NCBI GenBank assembly: GCA_017454585.1 | Contig: JAFTCU010000028.1 | Coordinates: forward strand, 1-21,552 | From: Thermoguttaceae bacterium | GTDB taxonomy: Bacteria; Planctomycetota; Planctomycetia; Pirellulales; Thermoguttaceae | Length of the DNA stretch: 21,552 nt | Direction of reading: 5' to 3' | Shown here: one piece after another, positions 7,686 to 12,969 of the stretch | How positions within the stretch are numbered: position 1 is the first letter of the stretch | Layout: each line of letters starts with the position of its first letter | Notes under the pieces: generated by a model | Database searches by the model: none | Seen by the model: only the letters and a program-made list of their open reading frames with translations | What the model was told of the DNA's origin: nothing | Translations under genes and position numbers: made by a program

Positions 7686-7770
7686 AATGCGTAATTACGC
7701 TGGCGCGTAACGTTGCTTTCAGAAAGGCTTCAACCCATTAAAAGCCGAAGGCTTTTCGTAATTACGCATT
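7686..7770. repeat. Nested palindromic intergenic element, copy 2
   Basis: The outer arms AATGCGTAATTACG (7686-7699) and CGTAATTACGCATT (7757-7770) are a perfect 14-bp inverted repeat. Inside are ACGC-TGGC-GCGT (7697-7708), the TTCAGAAAG box (7718-7726), TTCAACC (7729-7735) and the hairpin AAAAGCC-GAA-GGCTTTT (7740-7756). The core matches copy 1 (6656-6701) at about 80%, but the outer arms are a different sequence. On the minus strand the inner hairpin ends in TTTT just past the end of the HExxH protein gene (stop at 7790), so it could help terminate that transcript. Confidence 0.78.
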
Positions 7771-7789
7771 CCTAATTCCTAATTCCTAA

Positions 7790-9367
7790 TTATTTCATAA
7801 AGTACCCCTTAATGGCGTCAGCATTCTGGGAAATGTATTCCTGGTACTCGCGGTTAAGGGTTTCCCAAGTGGAGCCCGTGGCGTTTGTGAGGGTTTCGGG
7901 CGTGTCCCGACCGGAATACACGTCGAAGAGGACTTTCCCGAACGCGTCGCGGTATTTGCCGTGGTCATAGAAGACGAGGAAGTGCGCCATTCCACAGGCT
8001 TGCGCGTAATAGATTCCCACGTCGGGTGAACCCTGCCACATTGCGCGGTTGATTCGGGTGAATTCTTCAAACGGGATGAATTTCTTCTCATTCACGGCAT
8101 AAATGCGAGAGGTTTTCAGACGTTGGTCGTCGAACCCGCCCACGGCATGGGAACCATCTTCCGCATCGTGGAACGATTCCATAAACGTGGAGGCTGCTTC
8201 AATCACCCAGAAGTTTTGCTTCTCACCGGTCTTCGGGCTGGTCTTGCAACTTTCCTCGAAGAGCTGATGGGTGACTTCGTGCCACATCGTCCGGTTTTCA
8301 CCTTCACTTGCAACGAAACAGGCGACCCCCTCCCCGGTAGAGCGGTGAACGTAAAGCCCGATCGCTCCGGGATGGTACATGTTCTTGGAAGTCAGGTAGG
8401 AAACGTACTCGTCAAAGGTCTTGAAAAGAAGGACCCGATGACGCTTGGCCGGGCCGAATTTGGCCGTTCCGTTCTCGAAAAGGGAACGGATTTGCGCCTC
8501 GGTCGCGTAGTAATTCAGGAAAAGCTGCTTCCAGACGCGGTAGAGCTTTTCGAGTTGCTGGCCCGTCCGGACGCCGTCTTCCAGACTCGCGTCGGTGATG
8601 ATCTCGAAGTGGCCGGTCAGCACGACCCAGCCCTTTTCAATGTTCGAGTGGAAAGCGGCATCCTGTTCGGCCGTGACCCACTGACCGTTGAGGAAACGCT
8701 GGCCGTCCTCGTACTTCTTCACGAATTTCCTGGGGATCCAGCCGTAAGTATCATGCCAAACGTTCCCCATCTTGGTCTGCATCTTCTCGAAGTCCGTGAT
8801 CCAGCCGGTCTTGGTCTTGGTGTAGCCGAGGATCTTCCGGGCGTTTTCACAGTCCGGGTCTTCGCGCAGTGTGCGCATCAAGAGACCGAACCCGAACGTG
8901 ACGTGACCCGACGAGACGGCTTTTTTCGCCAGCTTCAAGTAGTCCTTAGAAGAGTTGAGACGAATTTGACGGAACTGGGTCTCCCACTCCTGAACCAGTT
9001 TGGCTTTCTTCTCGCTCTTGCTTTTCGAGCCGTTTTTGCTGTTGGATTTGCTGCCACTGGAAGAAGAGTTTTTGTTCCTGGTTTTCCCCTTCTGATTCCA
9101 TTCCTGGAACTCATCAGGAAGCGGGCTGACGTGGATTTCGTCGTCCGGTTCCACTGGCTTGGCCCAATTACGGGTGATTTCCGCCTGTTCCTCAAGGCCC
9201 TTCTCGTCACACCACTGGGCGAGTTCTTCCAGTTTATCGGCGTATTTCTTCTCGATGGTCTGGAAAATGGAATAAACTCTCGTGGAATCATCAGCAGCCT
9301 GGACTGGATGAAAGATTGTAAAAATATTTAAACAGAGTAAAACAGTGAAAATCATTGAAGGACGCAT
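7790..9367 (-). CDS. Secreted HExxH putative metallopeptidase (DUF1570-like)
   Basis: A 525-residue protein with a Sec signal peptide (residues 1-24, cleavage after VQA). Residues about 25-75 are helical and charged; about 94-122 form a Ser/Lys/Asn-rich linker. The C-terminal half carries WHEVTHQLF, an HExxH zinc motif (His363, Glu364, His367), followed by FWVIEAASTFME with Glu390, a plausible third zinc ligand 23 residues later as in gluzincins. This matches the DUF1570-type proteins common in planctomycetes, most of uncharacterised activity. The ATG at 9367 has GAGG 7 bases upstream, and a promoter-like TTGGTT, 16 bases, TATAAC lies before it. It is downstream of xerD but separated by a terminator, so it is probably an independent unit. 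Peptidase activity is inference from the motif. Confidence 0.85.
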   Translation of the reverse strand: MRPSMIFTVLLCLNIFTIFHPVQAADDSTRVYSIFQTIEKKYADKLEELAQWCDEKGLEEQAEITRNWAKPVEPDDEIHVSPLPDEFQEWNQKGKTRNKNSSSSGSKSNSKNGSKSKSEKKAKLVQEWETQFRQIRLNSSKDYLKLAKKAVSSGHVTFGFGLLMRTLREDPDCENARKILGYTKTKTGWITDFEKMQTKMGNVWHDTYGWIPRKFVKKYEDGQRFLNGQWVTAEQDAAFHSNIEKGWVVLTGHFEIITDASLEDGVRTGQQLEKLYRVWKQLFLNYYATEAQIRSLFENGTAKFGPAKRHRVLLFKTFDEYVSYLTSKNMYHPGAIGLYVHRSTGEGVACFVASEGENRTMWHEVTHQLFEESCKTSPKTGEKQNFWVIEAASTFMESFHDAEDGSHAVGGFDDQRLKTSRIYAVNEKKFIPFEEFTRINRAMWQGSPDVGIYYAQACGMAHFLVFYDHGKYRDAFGKVLFDVYSGRDTPETLTNATGSTWETLNREYQEYISQNADAIKGYFMK

Positions 9368-9379
9368 GGTGAGCCTCAG

Positions 9380-9407
9380 GTTATAGGGTCTTGGGAAAAC
9401 GAACCAA
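9380..9407 (-). promoter_or_regulatory. Predicted promoter for the HExxH protein gene
   Basis: On the minus strand, TTGGTT (9407-9402) and TATAAC (9385-9380) are 16 bases apart. The putative transcript would start about 10 bases before the ATG at 9367, giving a short leader that just includes GAGG. It lies directly after the predicted terminator of the upstream xerD transcript. Confidence 0.4.
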
Positions 9408-9421
9408 GTTCAAACGTTAAT

Positions 9422-9453
9422 AAAAAAAAGTCCGGCAGACGGAACAGCCGGAC
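9422..9453 (-). terminator. Strong intrinsic terminator after xerD
   Basis: On the minus strand, GTCCGGC (9453-9447) and GCCGGAC (9436-9430) form a perfect GC-rich 7-bp stem with a 10-base loop. Eight T residues follow directly (9429-9422). It lies 136 bases past the xerD stop, which leaves a 3' region with further hairpins between the stop and the terminator. Confidence 0.8.
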
Positions 9454-9560
9454 CAACTCAAGCCCCCCCTGGGGTTCGTTCGCAAGTAAACGGGAAGAGG
9501 ACAACCCTTCCACGTACTTATTCATCGGTCGTTCCGTCGGAAAACTGTAGTCTTTTTTTA
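9430..9560 (-). other. Structured region between xerD and its terminator; possible small RNA or 3' UTR
   Basis: About 130 bases without a gene but rich in local pairing: the terminator stem; GACGGAAC in its loop region (9438-9445), complementary to GTTCCGTC (9531-9538) about 90 bases away; GGAAG/CTTCC (9493-9497 with 9507-9511); and a CCCC/GGGG hairpin near 9464-9475. It matches no RNA family I recognise. It may simply be a folded 3' untranslated region. Confidence 0.25.
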
Positions 9561-9588
9561 AAAAATCAGGAATTCGTAATTCGGAATT

Positions 9589-10488
9589 CTACTTTGCTCT
9601 CGGGTGTGCTTTCTGGTAAATGTCGAGTAGGGTGGCGGTGGTCAGGTGGGTATAAATCTGAGTGGTTTCCAGGCTTTTATGGCCCAAAAGTTCCTGAACA
9701 CTTCGAATGTCGGCACCCCGGTCGAGCAGGTGTGTGGCGAAGCTATGCCGGAGGGTGTGAGGTGAGGTCCTCCTGTCCAGGCCCGTCTGCTTCAGGTACT
9801 TTTCCAGCATTCGGCCTATACTTCGAGTGGTGATTCGGGTACCGAAGCGGTTGGTGAAACACGGTTTTTCCGGGATTTTTTCCAGTTCAGGGGGTAAAAC
9901 CCGAACGGCGAGCCACGCTTTCAGGGCATTAGCGGCATACGAACCGAGCAGGGCGAGGCGTTCCTTTTTGCCTTTTCCTCGAATGATCAGGACACCCTCG
10001 TCGAAATCCACATCGGAATCGTTCAGACCGACCAGTTCGCTGACACGCAGCCCCCCGGAGTATGTGACCTCCAAAATGGCCCGATCCCGCAGTCCCATCG
10101 GGTCGTCAAGCGGCGGCGCATTGAGAAGCGTTTCCATGTCGGTCGTGGTCAAAAAATGCGGCAAATTTCTGGCCTGACGCGGATTCCTCAGCGCTTTGGC
10201 CGGGTTGGTATCGGTGATCCCCTCACGCTGGCAGAACCGGAAAAAGCTTCTGAGCGACGCAAGACGCCTGGAAATCGTGGCGGGGGAATAGTCCGCCTCG
10301 TGTAAGGCCGAGACGTAAGCGCGCAGCTCAGGAATGGAAATCGATTCCGGCGGAGGAACCTTCCCACGGACCTGCATGAGGTACTCGATGAGCGCGGTCA
10401 GGTCCTCGCGGTAACTCTTCACCGTGTACTCCGACGCGTTGCGCTCAACGACGAGAAAACGCAAAAATTTGGTTAAAGTGGTAAGCAA
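9589..10488 (-). CDS. xerD: Site-specific tyrosine recombinase, XerD-like
   Basis: A 299-residue tyrosine recombinase. The N-terminal SAM-like core-binding domain spans about residues 1-85 (LTKFLRFLVVERNASEYTVKSY). The catalytic set is complete: Arg148 (GGLRVSEL), Lys172 (GKGKKER), His244 and Arg247 (HTLRHSFATH), His270 (LLGHKSLETTQ) and nucleophile Tyr279 (IYTH). These positions equal those of E. coli XerD residue for residue, and the length is the same within one residue, so XerD is preferred to XerC. Such enzymes resolve chromosome dimers at dif next to FtsK; single XerC/XerD-type copies are also used by integrative elements, but no other mobile genes are nearby. No dif site was identified. 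The gene ends at a strong terminator; upstream lies the palindromic array. Confidence 0.93.
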   Translation of the reverse strand: MLTTLTKFLRFLVVERNASEYTVKSYREDLTALIEYLMQVRGKVPPPESISIPELRAYVSALHEADYSPATISRRLASLRSFFRFCQREGITDTNPAKALRNPRQARNLPHFLTTTDMETLLNAPPLDDPMGLRDRAILEVTYSGGLRVSELVGLNDSDVDFDEGVLIIRGKGKKERLALLGSYAANALKAWLAVRVLPPELEKIPEKPCFTNRFGTRITTRSIGRMLEKYLKQTGLDRRTSPHTLRHSFATHLLDRGADIRSVQELLGHKSLETTQIYTHLTTATLLDIYQKAHPRAK

Positions 10489-10504
10489 AACCGTAAACTT
10501 AGTG

Positions 10505-10746
10505 AGGAGTGAGGAGTTAAAATGGAAGGCGCTAATGGAGCGCGAAGCGCGGAATTACGCATAGATGGGAGGCGGTAATGAAGGCCGAAGGCCGGAATTA
10601 CGCGTTTGGGAGGGGTCGTGGCCATTCAACCGGCGCGTAATTCCGCTCTCCGCGCTCCATTACCGCCTCCCATTCGTCTGTGGTGGTTTCAACCGGCGCG
10701 TAATTCCGGCCTCCATTACCCCCTCCCATTCCAACTCCTAATTCCT
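10505..10746. repeat. Array of four palindromic repeat units in a large imperfect inverted repeat
   Basis: This 242-base stretch fills the gap between rhaM and xerD. Units A (10531-10560) and B (10574-10604) read forward; C (10634-10667) and D (10697-10720) read in reverse. Each has the plan TAATGRAG, small hairpin, GGAATTACGC. The hairpins are GCGC-GAA-GCGC in A and GGCC-GAA-GGCC in B; C is imperfect and D has lost part of it. Reverse units share a flanking GGTTGAA and most units follow ATGGGAGG. Outer arms 10505-10518 and 10733-10746 match with two mismatches, and the similarity runs on inward for about 39 bases. The GAA-loop stems and the TTCAACC box link it to copies 1 and 2. Confidence 0.75.
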
Positions 10747-10748
10747 AA

Positions 10749-11066
10749 TCATCGAAAGTTCCAAACCTGTTCCATTTTGGGTTGGGCGCCGGTGACAGGG
10801 TCCATTTCCATAACCATGACGTCTTTCATGTACTCGTTCCAGCGGTCCACAACGGGACTGTTTTTCTGGACGGCAGCGGCAAAATCCGCGTCCTTTTCGC
10901 ACTCGTAGTAGCCGAAAATCTCGTCTCCCACGATCCAGATGGAGTAGTTACGAATCCCCGCTGCTGTCAAGACTTCTACCATCTCAGGCCAAATCTCCCG
11001 GTGGCGGCGTTTGTATTCTTCCAGTTTCCCTTCAACGAGACGTGCTTTCCACGCGTACTTTTCCAT
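10749..11066 (-). CDS. rhaM: L-rhamnose mutarotase
   Basis: A 105-residue cytoplasmic enzyme that interconverts alpha and beta anomers of L-rhamnose, feeding the rhamnose isomerase route. Length matches the family (104 in E. coli). His22 in RHREIWPEM corresponds to the catalytic His of E. coli RhaM; IRNYSIWIV, FGYYEC and WNEYM are also family features. AGGAAC lies 6 bases before the ATG and a good promoter is present upstream. None of rhaA, rhaB, rhaD or a rhamnose transporter is in this window, so the enzyme is isolated from its pathway here. Rhamnose-rich polysaccharide use would fit with the other carbohydrate genes, but that is inference. Confidence 0.95.
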   Translation of the reverse strand: MEKYAWKARLVEGKLEEYKRRHREIWPEMVEVLTAAGIRNYSIWIVGDEIFGYYECEKDADFAAAVQKNSPVVDRWNEYMKDVMVMEMDPVTGAQPKMEQVWNFR

Positions 11067-11111
11067 GACAGTTCCTTTTTAAATTTACAGCAAAATCATT
11101 TCTTTCCTGAT

Positions 11112-11139
11112 ATTTTACCATAATTTTTGGTGAGTGCAA
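11112..11139 (-). promoter_or_regulatory. Predicted sigma70-type promoter for rhaM
   Basis: On the minus strand, TTGCAC (11139-11134) and TAAAAT (11117-11112) are 16 bases apart, about 45 bases before the rhaM ATG. It is divergent from the promoter at 11183-11210; the two are separated by a T/A-rich tract. Confidence 0.6.
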
Positions 11140-11182
11140 GGGAAAAAATGATTTTTTTTCACTTTTTTTTTCGTTTACCCCC

Positions 11183-11210
11183 TTGCAAAAATAAAATTGT
11201 TGCGTAATAA
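11183..11210 (+). promoter_or_regulatory. Predicted promoter for the Pro/His-rich TPR protein gene
   Basis: TTGCAA (11183-11188) and TAATAA (11205-11210) are 16 bases apart, about 44 bases before the chosen start at 11254. It is back to back with the rhaM promoter in a 187-base intergenic region. Confidence 0.5.
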
Positions 11211-11253
11211 TAAATAGTTAATGAATCGTAACTTTTTTACAAGGAGTTCTATC

Positions 11254-12852
11254 ATGAAGCGAAATCAGAAAGTCATCCCCGGAGTGATCGCGGTGCTGAT
11301 CAGCTCCCTCGTTTTGTGTTTTCCGGTCTGCGCTCAAGGTCCTCATGGAGGTCATGGCGGCCCGCACGGCGCTCCGCACGGAGGCCCGCCGCACGTTTCC
11401 CGTCCGAGTGCGCCGCCGCATATTTCCCGTCCAAGTGCTCCACCGCATATTTCCCGTCCAAGTGCTCCACCGAGCCGTGGTCCGTCACCAAGTGCTGTGA
11501 GGCCCAGCCGCCCAGCCCCGAGCCGCCCAGCTCCGAGCGCTGTGAGACCTGCCCCGAGCCGCCCAGCTCCGAGCGCTGTGAGACCTGCCCCGAGCCGTCC
11601 GGCTCCGAGCGCTGCGAGACCTGCTCCGAGCCGTCCAGCTCCGAGCGCTGTGAGACCGGCCCCGAGCCGCCCGGCTCCGAATGTTTCCAGACCAAGCCGC
11701 CCGGCCCCGAGTACTTCACGTCCAGGCAGTGGTCCTACTCCCCCGGTGATTACGCGTGACCGTGGTCCAGCGCCTCCGGTGATCAAGCCTGATCGTGGTC
11801 CTTCTCCGGGAGCTTCCAGGCCAGGTAAAGGCCCGGGTCCAAGTGTCGCGAAGCCAGACCGTGGTCCGGCTCCACCTGCCGCCAGACCTGGACGTGACCC
11901 GAGGCCTCCACACGGTGGAGTGGTTTCCCGTCCTCCGTCCCCTTCGCGTGGTCCGAGCCATCATCCGGCTCCGCCTCCACCGCCGCATCATCACCATCCG
12001 GCTCCGCCTCCACCGCCTCGGCACGTGTATCATCATCCGTATCCCTATGATCCGGTACGATATCATGCGGGCTGGTATCCGTCTTACAGACCAGTGTACC
12101 CGTGGTGGGTTGATGTGGCGTATGCAGGTTACGCTCTTGGGTATTACATCGTTGCGGGACGTCCGGTTTATTACTATTACCCGACGCAGGTCGTGGCCGC
12201 TCCAACGTATGTTCAGGGAACGACCGTTGTAGTTGAGCCGACTACTCAGGTTGTAACTCCGGCCCCAATTACAGAGGCGCCGATTACCGAGGCGCCGATC
12301 GTCGAGGAAATTCCGAACGGTGATGAAATTTCGATTCTGGAAGACGCTCCCGACGAAGGTGGTGCGGAGCTTCCTCAGGTGACAAAGGCACAAATTGATT
12401 CGGCCTGGGAAGGAATCCAGAAAGGTGACGAGGCGTTTGCGAAAGCGGACCTTGCTCTTGCCGCCAGCCGTTACACGAAGGTCACCCAGGATATTCCTGC
12501 ACTTCCGGACGCGTGGTTCCGCCTTGGTTATACGGAAATCGCCCGAGGGAACTACACGCTGGCGGAAGATTTCATGCTGAAAGGTATGGACGCTTCGAGG
12601 ATTTGGCCGGCCAGTCCCTTCGCGCTGGATTACATTTACCAGGGAGCTACGGGCAGAAAAAATGCGAACCTCCAGAATCTGGAAGCGACCACGATGAATC
12701 GTCCGACCGATGCAGGGTTGAATCTTTTGACAGGAATGGCCTTCTTTTCGGATGGCCAGACCGCCAAAGCCACAAAATATTTGGAAAAAGCCAAAAAATT
12801 TGCCCCAGAATGGTCAGAATTCGTTGACCCCATGTTGAAAGATAATGATTAA
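11254..12852 (+). CDS. Secreted Pro/His-rich low-complexity protein with C-terminal TPR-like domain
   Basis: The start at 11254 is chosen over 11221 because AGGAG lies 8 bases before it and the protein then opens with a clean signal peptide (MKRNQKV, hydrophobic core, cleavage after VCA, residues 1-27). The 532-residue product has, in order: a Gly/His stretch; 9-residue repeats of the PPHISRPSA type; 12-residue repeats of the APSAVRPAPSRP type (about residues 92-140); a Pro/Arg/Gly-rich region; a His/Pro block near 235-266; a Tyr-rich stretch to about 320; an acidic linker; and from about 378 a helical region with TPR-like repeats (AWFRLGYTEIARGNYTLAEDFMLKGMD). Function is unknown. Proline-rich spacers with TPR modules suggest an envelope-spanning or surface scaffold. 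The window shows no partner. Confidence 0.8.
   Translation: MKRNQKVIPGVIAVLISSLVLCFPVCAQGPHGGHGGPHGAPHGGPPHVSRPSAPPHISRPSAPPHISRPSAPPSRGPSPSAVRPSRPAPSRPAPSAVRPAPSRPAPSAVRPAPSRPAPSAARPAPSRPAPSAVRPAPSRPAPNVSRPSRPAPSTSRPGSGPTPPVITRDRGPAPPVIKPDRGPSPGASRPGKGPGPSVAKPDRGPAPPAARPGRDPRPPHGGVVSRPPSPSRGPSHHPAPPPPPHHHHPAPPPPPRHVYHHPYPYDPVRYHAGWYPSYRPVYPWWVDVAYAGYALGYYIVAGRPVYYYYPTQVVAAPTYVQGTTVVVEPTTQVVTPAPITEAPITEAPIVEEIPNGDEISILEDAPDEGGAELPQVTKAQIDSAWEGIQKGDEAFAKADLALAASRYTKVTQDIPALPDAWFRLGYTEIARGNYTLAEDFMLKGMDASRIWPASPFALDYIYQGATGRKNANLQNLEATTMNRPTDAGLNLLTGMAFFSDGQTAKATKYLEKAKKFAPEWSEFVDPMLKDND
11388..11471 (+). repeat. 27-base tandem coding repeat
   Basis: Three units of about 27 bases encode the 9-mer PPHISRPSA, the first a variant with Val for Ile. 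The last two units are nearly identical at DNA level, differing mainly at CCGCCG versus CCACCG, so the expansion looks recent. Confidence 0.7.
11529..11672 (+). repeat. 36-base tandem coding repeat
   Basis: Four 36-base units begin at 11529, 11565, 11601 and 11637, with degenerate units on both sides. They encode the 12-mer APSAVRPAPSRP. Units one and two are almost identical, which suggests unequal crossing-over or slippage. The unit is a multiple of three, so copy number can change without a frameshift, and all frames through it stay open. Confidence 0.8.
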
Positions 12853-12863
12853 TGTGGTACAAT
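12835..12863 (+). promoter_or_regulatory. Predicted sigma70-type promoter inside the end of the TPR gene
   Basis: TTGAAA (12835-12840), 17 bases, TACAAT (12858-12863). The spacing is ideal. It overlaps the last codons of the upstream gene and would drive the large secreted protein gene from about 12870, giving a leader of 100 bases or more. Confidence 0.55.
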
Positions 12864-12884
12864 AGAAGTCTGTAATTGGAAAAA

Positions 12885-12961
12885 GGAATCAGGATTTTCA
12901 GAAAAACCGAAGAAATGATTCGTTCATCCGTTTCATGGAGTTTTCTCTGAGTCCTGATTCC
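12885..12961 (+). promoter_or_regulatory. Long stem-loop in the leader of the large secreted protein gene
   Basis: GGAATCAGGA (12885-12894) and TCCTGATTCC (12952-12961) are a perfect 10-bp inverted repeat. Further in, TCAGAAAA (12898-12905) can pair with TTTTCTCTGA (12941-12950) with a two-base bulge. It is followed by the palindrome GCTTCATGAAGC (12965-12976) and seven T residues. It could be a leader regulatory element or a terminator for the upstream gene; no known riboswitch class is recognised. Confidence 0.4.
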
Positions 12962-12969
12962 CGCGCTTC

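Noticed and set aside
8123..9331. 402-codon open frame on the plus strand
   Set aside because: Antisense to the HExxH protein, which has a signal peptide, ribosome binding site and zinc motif; the shadow has none.
9589..10488. Integrase of an integrative element
   Set aside because: Length and catalytic residue positions match housekeeping XerD exactly, and there are no att-like repeats, tRNA or other mobile genes nearby.
10505..10746. Possible CRISPR array or insertion sequence at the palindromic units
   Set aside because: Units occur in both orientations and vary in sequence, with no equal-length spacers and no transposase gene; treated as a palindromic repeat array.
11529..11672. Possible CRISPR array of 36-base repeats
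   Set aside because: Units are directly tandem without spacers and are in frame inside a protein-coding gene.
11316..11759. Cys-rich repeat protein in another frame (SSERCETCPEP repeats)
   Set aside because: Produced by the 36-base repeats of the Pro-rich gene read out of frame; no ribosome binding site or signal peptide, and several other frames on both strands are equally open.
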